Positions 9,727-19,023 are shown, counted from the stretch's first letter. The stretch is 64,000 nt of DNA from Crossiella sp. S99.2 (GCF_023094165.1 NZ_JALMDK010000002.1:447541-511540), one strand, 5' to 3'. Program-made: numbers and translations. Notes: a model not told the origin generated them from the letters alone.

Positions 9727-10697
9727 GCCAAGGCACCCTGACCCCGGTGACGGCAGCCGCCCCGTCACCGGGGGCCGCGGGGAAACCTGTGCGGCGCAAG
9801 GGAAAACGGGACGGCCGGGCCGCGATCGGCTACCTGCTGCCCACCCTGCTGGTGCTGGGCGGGCTGCTCGGCTACCCGATCTACCAGCTGGTGCTGATCT
9901 CGCTGTTCGACTACGGCCAGGAACAGGCCAGCGGCGGGGCCGCGCTGGAGTTCCTCGGCCTGGGCAACTACCAGGCGCTGCTGGGTGATCCGCAGTTCTG
10001 GCAGGTGCTGCTGCAGACCGTGCTCTTCGCCGGGTTCTGCGTGGTGGCCACCCTGCTGGTCGGCGGGGCGCTGGCGCTGCTGGCCACCCGGGTGCGCACG
10101 GTGCCGCGGATGATCCTGTTCCTGGCCGCGATCGGCGCCTGGTCCACCCCGGCGGTGGCCGGGTCCACGGTCTGGCTGTTCCTCTTCGACACCGATTTCG
10201 GGCTGGTCAACGAGATCCTGACCGGGGTCGGCCTGGACGGGTTCGCCAGCTACTCCTGGACCTACGACAAGTACGTGGCCTTCGGCCTGGTCGCCGCCCA
10301 GGTGGTGTGGTGCTCGTTCCCGTTCGTCATGGTCACCCTCTACGCCGGGATCAAGGCGATCCCCGGTGAGGTGCTGGAGGCCGCGGCGCTGGACGGCGCG
10401 TCCACCGTGCGCACCATGACCAGCGTGATCCTGCCGCTGCTGCGGCCGCTGCTGATCATCGTGACCATCCAGTCGATCATCTGGGACTTCAAGCTCTTCA
10501 CCCAGATCTACGTGATGACCGGCGGTGGCGGGGTGGCCGGGCAGAACCTGGTGCTCAACGTCTACGCCTACCAGAAAGCCTTCGCCGCCAGCGAATACGG
10601 CCTCGGCTCGGCGATCGGCGTGGTGATGACCGTGCTGCTGCTCGGCGTCATCGTGCTCTACCTGCGCGCGCTGCGCAGGAGCGGGGAGGAGCTGTGA
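9723..10697 (+). CDS. Sugar ABC transporter permease 1 (DasB/MalF-like)
   Basis: A 324-residue inner-membrane permease with about six helices. A basic N-terminus (RRKGKRDGR) precedes the first helix. The EAA loop is EAAALDGASTVRTMTSVILP near residue 220, which contacts the shared ATPase. GTG at 9723 overlaps the binding-protein stop (GTGA); the frame is open further back but inside that gene. No ATPase gene is in the operon, so a shared MsiK-type ATPase encoded elsewhere is expected, as in Streptomyces. Confidence 0.9.
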   Translation: MSQGTLTPVTAAAPSPGAAGKPVRRKGKRDGRAAIGYLLPTLLVLGGLLGYPIYQLVLISLFDYGQEQASGGAALEFLGLGNYQALLGDPQFWQVLLQTVLFAGFCVVATLLVGGALALLATRVRTVPRMILFLAAIGAWSTPAVAGSTVWLFLFDTDFGLVNEILTGVGLDGFASYSWTYDKYVAFGLVAAQVVWCSFPFVMVTLYAGIKAIPGEVLEAAALDGASTVRTMTSVILPLLRPLLIIVTIQSIIWDFKLFTQIYVMTGGGGVAGQNLVLNVYAYQKAFAASEYGLGSAIGVVMTVLLLGVIVLYLRALRRSGEEL

Positions 10698-11536
10698 AAC
10701 GACCCGGCCGCATGGTGGCCGAGATCGTCACCGTGCTGATCGCGCTGGTGGTGGCCTTCCCGCTGTACTGGATGGTGCTCTCCGCGCTCAAACCGACCAG
10801 CGAGGTGCTCTCCACCTCGCCGCGCCCGTGGACCTTCGCGCCCAGCCTGGAGAGCTTCACCAAGGTCCTCACCGTGGAGAACTTCGGCCGCTACTTCCTC
10901 AACAGCGTGGTGGTCGCGCTGGTGGTGGTGACCGTGGCGCTGCTGTGCTCCTTCCTGGCCGCCACCGCGCTGACCCGCTTCCGCTTCAAGGGCCGCACCA
11001 CGCTGCTGGTGATGCTGCTGGTGGCGCAGCTGGTGCCGGTGGAGGCGCTGACCGTGCCGCTGTTCTTCCTGATGCGCCAGGTCGGCGACGTGGCCCCGGC
11101 CTTCGGGCTCAACCACCTCGGCTCGCTGATGCTGGTGCACCTGGCCTTCGGCCTGCCGTTCGCGATCTGGATGCTGCGCGGTTTCGTGGCCGCGGTGCCG
11201 GTGGAGCTGGAGGAGGCGGCCACCCTGGACGGGGCCAGCCGGTTCCGGTTCACCTGGCAGGTGCTCTTCCCGCTGGTCGCGCCGGGTCTGGTGGCCACCA
11301 GCGTGCTGTCGTTCATCCACGCCTGGAACGACTTCCTCTTCGCCAAGACCTTCATCATCTCCGCCGAGGAGAACCAGACGCTGCCGCTGGCCATCCTCAC
11401 CTTCTTCAAGCCGGATCAGAACGACTGGGGCGCGATCATGGCGGGCTCCACCCTGATGACCATCCCGGTGCTGATCTTCTTCATCTTCGTGCAACGACGG
11501 CTCGTCTCCGGCCTGGCCGGGGCGGTGAAGGGATGA
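10694..11536 (+). CDS. Sugar ABC transporter permease 2 (DasC/MalG-like)
   Basis: A 280-residue permease with six predicted helices; FPLYWMVLSALKP at the first helix end and the EAA loop EEAATLDGASRFRFTWQVLF are characteristic of MalG-type subunits. It starts with GTG at 10694, overlapping the previous stop by 4 bp, and its own TGA overlaps the ATG of the hexosaminidase by 4 bp. The three transport proteins and the hydrolase are therefore translationally coupled. Confidence 0.92.
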   Translation: MKRPGRMVAEIVTVLIALVVAFPLYWMVLSALKPTSEVLSTSPRPWTFAPSLESFTKVLTVENFGRYFLNSVVVALVVVTVALLCSFLAATALTRFRFKGRTTLLVMLLVAQLVPVEALTVPLFFLMRQVGDVAPAFGLNHLGSLMLVHLAFGLPFAIWMLRGFVAAVPVELEEAATLDGASRFRFTWQVLFPLVAPGLVATSVLSFIHAWNDFLFAKTFIISAEENQTLPLAILTFFKPDQNDWGAIMAGSTLMTIPVLIFFIFVQRRLVSGLAGAVKG

Positions 11537-13122
11537 GTGTGACCCCGTCCTTCGATGTGCTGCTGCCCCGCCCGCACGAGGCCACCCGCGCCCCCGGCGA
11601 GTTCGAGCTGCGGCCCGGCGCCGCGATCCGGGCCGACCCGGCACTGGCCGCCGCGGCGAACTGGCTGCGGCACAACCTCGGCGCGGCAACGGGTTTCCCG
11701 CTTGATTCGTCCGAAGTGGACGGTCCGGAGATCCGGTTCGGCCTGGACGAGCGGCTCGGTGCGGAGGAATACACCCTCGACATCACCGAGAAGGCGGCGG
11801 ACGTGCACGCCGGCGCGCTGCCCGGCGCCCGGCACGCCGCACAGACCCTGCGTCAGCTCTTCGGCCCGGCCGCGTTCCGCCGCTCCAGTGTCCACAATGG
11901 AGCGTGGCTGCTGCCCAACGGCCACCTGCGGGACCGGCCCCGGTTCGGCTGGCGCGGCTGTTTACTGGATGTGGCAAGGCATTTCCTGCCCAAGGACGGG
12001 GTGCTGCGCTTCCTCGACCTGCTCGCCGCGCACAAGTTCTCCGTGCTGCACCTGCATCTCACCGATGACCAGGGCTGGCGGATGGAGATCGAGCGCTACC
12101 CGCGGCTGACCGAGGTCGGCGGCTGGCGGGAGCGCTCCGGCGTCGGGCCGTGGCAGCGCGGCAACTACGACGCCCGCCCGCACGGCGGTTTCTACACCAA
12201 GGACGACCTGCGCGAGATCGTCGGCTACGCGGCCGGACTCGGCATCACGGTGGTGCCGGAGATCGACGTGCCCGGCCACACCCAGGCGGCCATCGCGGCC
12301 TACCCTGCGCTTGGCAACCTGGACCAGCCGATCGGGGTGTGGACCCGGTGGGGCATCAACGACAACGTGCTCAACGTCCGCGACGAGACGGTCCAGTTCT
12401 TCCGGAACGTGCTCGACGAGGTGGTCGAGGTCTTCCCGGCCGAGGTGATCGGCATCGGCGGCGACGAGGTGCCGCTGGTGCAGTGGCGGCGCAGCCCCGA
12501 GGCGCAGCGCCGGATCGCCGAACTGGGCCTGGCCGATGAGCCGGGCCTGCACGGCTGGTTCCTGCGTCAGCTCGCCGAGCACCTGGCGGGCCACGGCCGC
12601 AAGGCGTTCGGCTGGGACGAGATCACCGAGGTCGGCGAGGTGCCGACCGGTCTGGTGGTGGCCTCCTGGCGCGGCGAACAAGCCGGCGCCACGGCGGCCA
12701 AGGCCGGGCACGACGTGGTGATGTGCCCGGAGCAGAAGGTGTATCTGGACCACCGGCAGTCCGACCATCCGGAGGAGCCGATCCCGGTCGGGTTCGTCCG
12801 CACGGTCACCGATGTCTACGGCTACGAGCCGGTCCCGGCCGGGCTGGACCCGGACGCGGCCGCGCACGTGCTCGGCGCGCAGGCCCAGTTGTGGACCGAG
12901 CACCTGGACTCGCCCCGGCGGCTGGACTACGCGGCCTTCCCCAGGCTGGCCGCGTTCGCCGAGGTGGTGTGGAGCCCCGAGGCCCGCGACGAACCGGGGT
13001 TCCTGCGCCGCCTCACCGAGCACCACCTGCCCAGGCTGGACGCGCTCGGCGTCGAGTACCGACCCCTCGACGGCCCTCGACCCTGGCAGCGCCGGCCCGA
13101 TGTGCAGGGCTGGCCGAGGTGA
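11533..13122 (+). CDS. Beta-N-acetylhexosaminidase (GH20), cytoplasmic
   Basis: A 529-residue glycoside hydrolase family 20 enzyme releasing terminal N-acetylhexosamine. An N-terminal GH20b-like domain (to about residue 135) is followed by the barrel: FLPKDGVLRFLDLLAAHK, LHLHLTDDQGWRMEI and the catalytic pair D311-E312 in GIGGDEVP. Late aromatic WTEHLD and EVVWSP segments line the sugar site. There is no signal peptide, so it acts in the cytoplasm on imported chitobiose-like sugars, consistent with its place at the end of the importer operon. ATG at 11533 overlaps the permease stop. Confidence 0.95.
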   Translation: MSVTPSFDVLLPRPHEATRAPGEFELRPGAAIRADPALAAAANWLRHNLGAATGFPLDSSEVDGPEIRFGLDERLGAEEYTLDITEKAADVHAGALPGARHAAQTLRQLFGPAAFRRSSVHNGAWLLPNGHLRDRPRFGWRGCLLDVARHFLPKDGVLRFLDLLAAHKFSVLHLHLTDDQGWRMEIERYPRLTEVGGWRERSGVGPWQRGNYDARPHGGFYTKDDLREIVGYAAGLGITVVPEIDVPGHTQAAIAAYPALGNLDQPIGVWTRWGINDNVLNVRDETVQFFRNVLDEVVEVFPAEVIGIGGDEVPLVQWRRSPEAQRRIAELGLADEPGLHGWFLRQLAEHLAGHGRKAFGWDEITEVGEVPTGLVVASWRGEQAGATAAKAGHDVVMCPEQKVYLDHRQSDHPEEPIPVGFVRTVTDVYGYEPVPAGLDPDAAAHVLGAQAQLWTEHLDSPRRLDYAAFPRLAAFAEVVWSPEARDEPGFLRRLTEHHLPRLDALGVEYRPLDGPRPWQRRPDVQGWPR

Positions 13123-13353
13123 TCAGGCGGCGGTCTCTTCGGGCATGACGATCCAGCAGATGAGGTAGATGACGGCGCCGGTGCCGAAGCCCAGCAGGGT
13201 GGCGGCCACCAGCACGATGCGGATGATCGCCGCGTCGATGCCCAGCAGCTTGCCGATCCCGCCGCACACACCAGCGAGCATCTTGTCGGTCCGGCTCCGG
13301 CGCAGCTTCTTCACGGGCTGTCCCGTCTCGCTGTAGGTCGTGTTGTCGAACAT
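13123..13353 (-). CDS. PspC-domain membrane protein
   Basis: A 76-residue protein with a PspC domain: LRRSRTDKMLAGVCGGIGKL and a hydrophobic segment (about residues 42-70) ending ICWIVMPEE. Family members are linked to envelope stress responses. ATG at 13353 is divergent from the CapA-like gene, while its 3' end abuts the hexosaminidase stop in convergent orientation. Confidence 0.9.
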   Translation of the reverse strand: MFDNTTYSETGQPVKKLRRSRTDKMLAGVCGGIGKLLGIDAAIIRIVLVAATLLGFGTGAVIYLICWIVMPEETAA

Positions 13354-13451
13354 GACTCAAGGTTCGCCCGCGGGGCGTTCCGGCGGATCAGGGAGACCCC
13401 CGAGCCCGCCCCGGACCCGGCCCGGATGCGGTCAGGGGCTAGCGTCGTGAA

Positions 13452-14561
13452 ATGCGCGGACCCCTGACCGCCGCCCTCGCGGCCGCCACCCTGGTGCTGA
13501 CCGCCTGCGGCAGCGACGCGGCGCCCCCGCCCGGTCCGACCTCTGCCGCGCAGCCGACCAGCTCCGCCGCGGCCGCCGCCCCGCCGCCGCGCGCCTTCAC
13601 CGTCGCTGCCACCGGCGACGTGCTGATCCACCCGGCGCTGACCGCCCAGGCCACCACCGACGGCAACGGCGCCCGCGACTACACCAAGCTGTTCGAGGGC
13701 GTGAAAACCGCGATCAGCGGCGCCGACCTGGCCATCTGCCACCTGGAAGTCCCCATCGCCGCCCCCGGCGGCCCGTTCAAGGGCTACCCCGACTTCAACG
13801 CCCCGCCCGAGGTCGTCACCGCGCTGAAGACCACCGGCTACGACACCTGCTCCACCGCCTCCAACCACACCCTGGACCAGGGCCCCGACGGCGTGAAACG
13901 CACCCTGGACGCCCTGGACGCGGCCGGCCTGAAGCACACCGGCTCGGCCCGCACCGCCCCCGAGGCGGCCAAACCGGTGATCTACGAGGCCAACGGCGTC
14001 AAGGTCGGCCACATCTCGCACACCTTCGGCTTCAACGGCCGCAAACTCCCCGCCGACAAACCCTGGCTGTCCAACCAGATCTCCGCCGAAGCGGTCCTCA
14101 AGGCGGCCCGCGCCACCAAGGCCGCGGGCGCCGAGGTCGTCCTGGCCAGCCTGCACTGGGGCACCGAGTACCGCCACGACCCCACCACCGAGCAGAAACA
14201 ACTGGCCGCCAAACTTCTGGACGACCCGGCCATCGACCTGATCATCGGCCACCACGCGCACGTCGTGCAGCCCATCGCCAAGGTCGCGGGCAAATGGGTC
14301 GCCTACGGCCTGGGCAACCACATCGCCAAACACGAGGAACCCCGCGGCGTCACCGAGGAAGGCGTGCTGGCCCGCTTCCGCTTCGCCGAGTCCAACGGCG
14401 CCTGGCAGGTCACCGCCGACTACGTGCCGACCCTGGTGGACCTGGGCCCGCCGATCCGGCTGCGCACACTGAAACCGGGCGAGAACGAGGCGGCCAAGCG
14501 AATCGACCGCATCGTGCGCAGCGCGGGTGTCACTCCGGCGGATCTGCCGGTGGGCAGCTAG
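13452..14561 (+). CDS. CapA-family lipoprotein (metallophosphatase fold)
   Basis: A 369-residue lipoprotein: signal peptide with lipobox LVLTAC (Cys19), a Pro/Ala/Ser linker, then a CapA domain. AATGDVLIHP, CHLEVPI, ASNHTLDQG and IIGHHAHVVQP carry the metal-binding residues of the calcineurin-like fold. The family is named for poly-gamma-glutamate capsule formation, but no cap genes are nearby, so the substrate is unknown. ATG at 13452. A small GC hairpin (14561-14574) follows the stop, in convergent orientation with the HEPN-motif gene. Confidence 0.88.
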   Translation: MRGPLTAALAAATLVLTACGSDAAPPPGPTSAAQPTSSAAAAAPPPRAFTVAATGDVLIHPALTAQATTDGNGARDYTKLFEGVKTAISGADLAICHLEVPIAAPGGPFKGYPDFNAPPEVVTALKTTGYDTCSTASNHTLDQGPDGVKRTLDALDAAGLKHTGSARTAPEAAKPVIYEANGVKVGHISHTFGFNGRKLPADKPWLSNQISAEAVLKAARATKAAGAEVVLASLHWGTEYRHDPTTEQKQLAAKLLDDPAIDLIIGHHAHVVQPIAKVAGKWVAYGLGNHIAKHEEPRGVTEEGVLARFRFAESNGAWQVTADYVPTLVDLGPPIRLRTLKPGENEAAKRIDRIVRSAGVTPADLPVGS

Positions 14562-14574
14562 CCCCGGGCGGGGC
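14561..14574 (+). terminator. Possible hairpin between convergent genes
   Basis: GCCCC-GGGC-GGGGC directly after the CapA stop. Short, with no U-tract. Confidence 0.3.
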
Positions 14575-14619
14575 AGCAATTCCGGTGGCAGCAACGGATC
14601 CGGCTCTGCGCGATCTCGG

Positions 14620-16266
14620 CTAAGCCGCCGTACCCGGCGCCCGCAGCAGGTCAACCAGGGTCAGTCCGGTTTCCCCACCAACCATGGCGATGCTTTGTTC
14701 CGCTCGCTCAGCCAGGTCCAGCGGCCCCACCGGTTCTCCGAAGTAGGCATGCGCGATCCGGTCCAGACCGGCGCCCAGCAGCGGCGCGGCCGTCCGCAAT
14801 GTGGCGTCCAGCGCGACGCCGGTGGTCGACCCGCCGTGCAGCACGATGTTGCGGGCCCGGTACAGCCGCCGCAGCGCGATCCGTACCACCGAGGCCAGTT
14901 CCCCGACCACCCGTTTCGGCTCGGCCACACACGCGGCCAACCGCTGCGCCGCGACCTGGTCGCTGTACCGGGTCCGTCCGTGGAACCGCAGGTTGGCCAC
15001 CCCGTTGGCGGTGATCTCCGCGAGCAGGGAGTGCGCCTGCTCGCGGACGCTGGCGCGGGAGTCCCGGCGGCGGGTCAGCTCGTCTTCCTCGCCCTCGCCG
15101 CCGTGCCGGCGGATCAGCGTGACCATCTCCACCCGAGGCCAGGAGCAGGCCACGATCGAAGCCAGCCGGTCCGCCGCGACGGCCTTGCCGCTGCGTTCAC
15201 CCGCGGGCACCGGATCTCCCGGGTGGCAGAGCAGGGACTCGATCGCCGCCCACGCCCCGGCCAGGGTGGCTGCCGAGGCCCCGGCCAGGTTCACCGGCGC
15301 GGCCAGTTCCAGTGCGTCGTCGATCGGGGTACGGGGCCGCGAGACGTCGTAGAGGCGCCCTTGGTGCGCGAGCGACTGCACGTCGGCATGCCGGGCGGGG
15401 CCGCGCAGGGGCAGCGGCTCGGGATGGCCGCTGACCCAGAGCATGGGGAAGGCCGCAACCCGGCCCCGGTCCCGGCTGGAGAACAGCGATCGGGCGACAA
15501 TTCGTTCGAACAGGCGTCGCACCTTGTCAGCGGCGCCATAGGGATCGCGTGCGGAGACCTGGTAGAGAAAGCCGCCGTTCGACCGGACCCCGCTCGATGA
15601 ATGTCCTTCGCGCTTCAACCAGCTGACAACCTCTGAATTATTCAACCACTCGGAGGAATTTTCCGCAGTCGATCGGTCAGGCACCGAGCTGAGTGGCAAT
15701 AGGACGTGAAAATTTCGGGGCGGAATGCGTGCAAGTCCGGCTGCGCTGGCAATAATCGCCTCTGTCTGGGAATTTTTCGAACGTAGCCCGGACAGCCACT
15801 GGGTGGCCAGGAATGGCGCGGTGTAGCCGAGGTCGAGCAGATGCGCGGCGAGCGAGCGGGCCAGCCGCTCGGGCTTCACCTGGGCGCCGTCGGCCACGCG
15901 ATCGGCCCATCGGTCCAGGTAGCCGTCGCGTGCGCGGTCGATCAGCAGCCGGAGCCGCCGATGGCCCTTACTCGGGTCGGTCAGGGTATCCGAGCCGAGT
16001 AGCTGGACCGCCTCCCGGCGCAGGTCCTTGTCGCCCATGCCGAGATCAGGCCCGATCAGGCAGGCGAGCTGGTGGCGCTGCCAATCAAATGCGGTTCCGG
16101 AGATCACCCTCCGGGACTGCCAGGACGCTGATTCCCACAACTCCTCCAGCGCCAAGATCGAACCGATGTCCCACAGCCTTCTGGTCCACAGCACGCCGTC
16201 GACTTGGCAGAAGTCAGTGAGGCGAGCAAGGACGTGCTGAGCGTATTCAGGGTTTGCCGGTTGCAC
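14620..16266 (-). CDS. Unknown protein with C-terminal HEPN-like RX4H motif
   Basis: A 548-residue protein that I do not recognise as a known family. The C-terminal part contains RALYRxRN-type sequence with R472-N-I-V-L-H477 followed by GG, a canonical HEPN RX4H motif as found in many RNases of defence and toxin systems (ApeA-like HEPN also has such an end). No signal peptide, membrane helix, P-loop or nuclease signature is seen in the first 450 residues. The stretch 15590-15800 is clearly poorer in GC than its neighbours, hinting at transfer. GTG at 16266 overlaps a promoter for the opposite strand. A stand-alone RNA-targeting protein is one possibility (inference). Confidence 0.7.
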   Translation of the reverse strand: MQPANPEYAQHVLARLTDFCQVDGVLWTRRLWDIGSILALEELWESASWQSRRVISGTAFDWQRHQLACLIGPDLGMGDKDLRREAVQLLGSDTLTDPSKGHRRLRLLIDRARDGYLDRWADRVADGAQVKPERLARSLAAHLLDLGYTAPFLATQWLSGLRSKNSQTEAIIASAAGLARIPPRNFHVLLPLSSVPDRSTAENSSEWLNNSEVVSWLKREGHSSSGVRSNGGFLYQVSARDPYGAADKVRRLFERIVARSLFSSRDRGRVAAFPMLWVSGHPEPLPLRGPARHADVQSLAHQGRLYDVSRPRTPIDDALELAAPVNLAGASAATLAGAWAAIESLLCHPGDPVPAGERSGKAVAADRLASIVACSWPRVEMVTLIRRHGGEGEEDELTRRRDSRASVREQAHSLLAEITANGVANLRFHGRTRYSDQVAAQRLAACVAEPKRVVGELASVVRIALRRLYRARNIVLHGGSTTGVALDATLRTAAPLLGAGLDRIAHAYFGEPVGPLDLAERAEQSIAMVGGETGLTLVDLLRAPGTAA

Positions 16267-16290
16267 GAAATTGAGGTTAGCGGGTATAGT
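16261..16290 (+). promoter_or_regulatory. Sigma-70-type promoter
   Basis: TTGCAC (16261-16266), 18-base spacer, TATAGT (16285-16290). The -10 reads as TATACC on the other strand, so it could also serve the divergent HEPN-motif gene. Confidence 0.65.
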
Positions 16291-16296
16291 TGGCAG

Positions 16297-16347
16297 TGCG
16301 CACGGGGGGTCCTCGCCGAAAGGCTGGACCCCCCGGTTTTTTTATGG
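16297..16347 (+). ncRNA. Putative short hairpin transcript / strong intrinsic terminator
   Basis: The predicted start lies about seven bases after the TATAGT box. The transcript would consist almost wholly of one hairpin: 9-bp stem GGGGGGTCC/GGACCCCCC (16304-16312, 16326-16334), then GCC-GAAA-GGC closed by a GNRA tetraloop, then GG and seven T. It may be a small RNA, or an attenuator shielding the downstream chitosanase gene. Confidence 0.5.
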
Positions 16348-16456
16348 GTTCACCAAAGCTGATGCCGGGCTGTTGCGTGCCTGGCTGTCAACAAGCAACC
16401 ATCTGTGCGCTGAAGTGGTTAGTGATTGCCAGTCCCTGCCAGTGCTGGAGGTCATC

Positions 16457-17116
16457 ATGCGCACAGCCCTGCTCGCCCTAGCCGCCCTGCTCGCCCTCAT
16501 CCCGGCCGCCCCCGCCCACGCGGCCAGTGCCGCCCCACCCACCGCCGCCCAGCTCAAGGCCGCCGTGGCCGCCTGTACCAAGCAGGTCTCCAACGGCAAG
16601 TACGCCCACGACGCCGGTGGCGCCCGCACCGTCCCGGTCTGCGCCACCCGCAGCGCCGTGCACTGGCGGGCCGATCTGGACATCGACTGCGACGGGCAGC
16701 GCACCGCCAAGTGCAACCCCAGCACCGATCCCTACTGGCAGAACGCCACCGCGTTCCCCCAGTCCGACGGCAAGCCGCTCAACGCCGAGACGTTGCCCTT
16801 CATCGTGTTGCCGCTGGCCAGCTCGACCTGGAACTACCGCAACTCCGGCATCACCGGCGGCACGGTCGCGGCCGCGGTGTACCGGGACAAGGTGGTCTAC
16901 GGGGTGGTGGGGGACCTCGGGCCGAGCGCGATCATCGGTGAGGCGTCCTACCGGATGGCGCAGTTGCTGGGCATCAACCCGCATCCGAGCACCGGGGGAG
17001 TCAGCGGGGCCGTGGTCGACTTCGTGGTGTTCCCCGGGGTCAAGTCGGTGCCGATCCAGAACAACGCGACCGCGGTCCGCCTTGGCCAGCAGGCCGCGGC
17101 CGCGTTGGTCAGCTGA
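16457..17116 (+). CDS. Secreted chitosanase, GH75 family
   Basis: A 219-residue secreted protein. The signal peptide ends near AHAA (residue 24). The mature part shows GH75 marks: WRADLDIDCDG, CNPSTDPYWQ, QSDGKPLNAETLPFIVLP, VVYGVVGDLGPSAIIGEAS and a closing VVDFVVFPG. GH75 enzymes cleave chitosan. ATG at 16457 is preceded by TGGAGG; the frame is open upstream to 16271 but across the terminator hairpin. Products could feed the amino-sugar importer encoded 8 kb away (inference). Its 3' end overlaps the convergent helicase gene by 8 bp. Confidence 0.9.
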   Translation: MRTALLALAALLALIPAAPAHAASAAPPTAAQLKAAVAACTKQVSNGKYAHDAGGARTVPVCATRSAVHWRADLDIDCDGQRTAKCNPSTDPYWQNATAFPQSDGKPLNAETLPFIVLPLASSTWNYRNSGITGGTVAAAVYRDKVVYGVVGDLGPSAIIGEASYRMAQLLGINPHPSTGGVSGAVVDFVVFPGVKSVPIQNNATAVRLGQQAAAALVS

Positions 17117-18770
17117 TCTCCGGTAGTGCCGGGCCGAGCAGGTCGTCCGCGTCCACGATCCGGTACGCGTACCCCTGCTCGGCCAGGAACCGCTGGCGGT
17201 GGGCGGCGTAGTCGGTGTCCAGGCTGTCTCTGGCCACCACCGAGTAGAAGTGCGCCTGACGGCCGTCGCCCTTGGGGCGCAACAACCTGCCGAGGCGCTG
17301 GGCCTCTTCCTGGCGGGAGCCGAAGGTGCCCGAGACCTGCACCGCGACCGACGCTTCCGGTAGGTCGATGGAGAAGTTGGCCACCTTGGAGACCACCAGG
17401 GTGCGGATTTCGCCGCGGCGGAAGGCGTCGAAGAGGGCCTCGCGCTCCTTGTTGCGGGTGGAGCCCTGGATGACGGGGGCGTTGAGCGCCTCGCCCAGTT
17501 CGTCGAGCTGGTCCAGGTAGGCGCCGATGACCAGGGTCGGTTCGTCCGGGTGGCGGTCCAGGATGGCGCGGACCACCGGGGCCTTGGTGCGGGCGGTGGA
17601 GCACATCTTGTAGCGCTCCTCCGGCTCGGCGGTGGCGTACTGCAGGCGTTCGTTCTCGGTCATGGTGACCCGGACCTCCACGCACTCCGCCGGCGCGATC
17701 CAGCCCTGGGCCTCGATGTCCCGCCACGGCGCGTCGTAGCGCTTCGGGCCGATCAGCGAGAACACATCGCCCTCGCGGCCGTCCTCGCGGACCAGGGTCG
17801 CGGTCAGCCCCAGGCGGCGGCGGGACTGCAGGTCCGCGGTCATCCGGAACACCGGGGCGGGCAGCAGGTGCACCTCGTCGTAGACGATCAGGCCCCAGTC
17901 CCTGGAGTCGAACAGCTCCAGGTGCCGGTACTCGCCCTTGGTCTTGCGGGTGATCACCTGGTACGTGGCGATGGTGACCGGGCGGATCTCCTTGCGCTCA
18001 CCCGAGTACTCGCCGATCTCGTCCTCGGTCAGCGAGGTCCGCGCGACCAGCTCCCGCTTCCACTGCCTGCCCGCGACCGTGTTGGTCACCAGGATCAGTG
18101 TGGTCGCCTGCGCCTCGGCCATCGCGGCCGCGCCGACCAGCGTCTTGCCCGCGCCACAGGGCAGCACGATCACGCCGGAGCCACCGGCCCAGAACGCCTG
18201 CGCGGCGTGCCGCTGGTAGTCGCGCAGCGTCCAGCCGTCCTCGGCCAGCGCGATCGGGTGCGCCTCGCCGTCGACGTAACCGGCCAGGTCCTCGGCCGGC
18301 CAGCCCGCCTTGAGCAGCAGTTGCTTGAGGTGGCCGCGCTCGCTGGGGTGCACCACCACGGTGTCCGGGTCCAGCCGGTCGCCCAGCATCGGGGCGATCT
18401 TCTTGTTGCGCATGACCTCTTCGAGCACCGCCCGGTCCACCGTGGACATGACCAGGCCGTGCGCGGGGTGGTTGGTCAGCTGCAGCCGGCCAAAGCGGCC
18501 CATGGTGTCCACCACGTCCACCAGCAGCGGCTGCGGCACCGAGTAGCGCGAGTAGCGGACCAGCGCGTCCACCACCTGCTCGGCGTCGTGCCCGGCCGCG
18601 CGCGCGTTCCACAGCGCCAGCGGGGTCACGCGGTAGGTGTGCACGTGCTCGGGGGCGCGCTCCAGCTCGGCGAAGGGCGCGATCGCGATGCGTGCCTCGT
18701 CGGCCAGCTCGTGGTCGACCTCGAGCAGCAGGGTCTTGTCGGACTGGACGATGAGGGGTCCGTCGGTCAC
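17109..18770 (-). CDS. DNA repair helicase XPB (bacterial, SF2)
   Basis: A 553-residue 3'-5' helicase of the XPB/RAD25 type, as in Mycobacterium Rv0861c. An N-terminal domain (about 1-180) is followed by motif I PCGAGKT at about 203-209, the Walker B DEVH near 297-300, GLTATLVREDG and the C-terminal helicase motifs ending QRLGRLLRPKG. ATG at 18770. In mycobacteria the helicase-associated-domain gene lies next to it; here that partner is at 33.6-35.9 kb, separated by about 15 kb of other genes. Confidence 0.95.
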   Translation of the reverse strand: MTDGPLIVQSDKTLLLEVDHELADEARIAIAPFAELERAPEHVHTYRVTPLALWNARAAGHDAEQVVDALVRYSRYSVPQPLLVDVVDTMGRFGRLQLTNHPAHGLVMSTVDRAVLEEVMRNKKIAPMLGDRLDPDTVVVHPSERGHLKQLLLKAGWPAEDLAGYVDGEAHPIALAEDGWTLRDYQRHAAQAFWAGGSGVIVLPCGAGKTLVGAAAMAEAQATTLILVTNTVAGRQWKRELVARTSLTEDEIGEYSGERKEIRPVTIATYQVITRKTKGEYRHLELFDSRDWGLIVYDEVHLLPAPVFRMTADLQSRRRLGLTATLVREDGREGDVFSLIGPKRYDAPWRDIEAQGWIAPAECVEVRVTMTENERLQYATAEPEERYKMCSTARTKAPVVRAILDRHPDEPTLVIGAYLDQLDELGEALNAPVIQGSTRNKEREALFDAFRRGEIRTLVVSKVANFSIDLPEASVAVQVSGTFGSRQEEAQRLGRLLRPKGDGRQAHFYSVVARDSLDTDYAAHRQRFLAEQGYAYRIVDADDLLGPALPEIS

Positions 18771-19023
18771 GGGGTATCGGGCTCCTGGGCCTCGGCGGAG
18801 GGCGGGTGTGCCTTACCAGGGTAGTGACCCCGGTGCCCAGGTGTGTTCTGGCTGGTCCAGCAGGGAAGTGGATCAGAGAAGTTCTGATACTTCCTCGCGT
18901 TCGGCGGTAGTGGTATAGGGCACCGGTGTGCTGGAATGCTCGCCGTTCGTAGCCAGAACATCACTGGGTATCTGAACCGCACTTCCAACCATGCAACTTC
19001 CCTCCATGGAGGAAGGACCCCCG

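Noticed and set aside
17109..18770. XPB plus the HEPN-motif gene as a two-gene defence system
   Set aside because: The XPB gene is a conserved housekeeping-type helicase in mycobacteria and is separated from the HEPN-motif gene by a chitosanase gene in opposite orientation.
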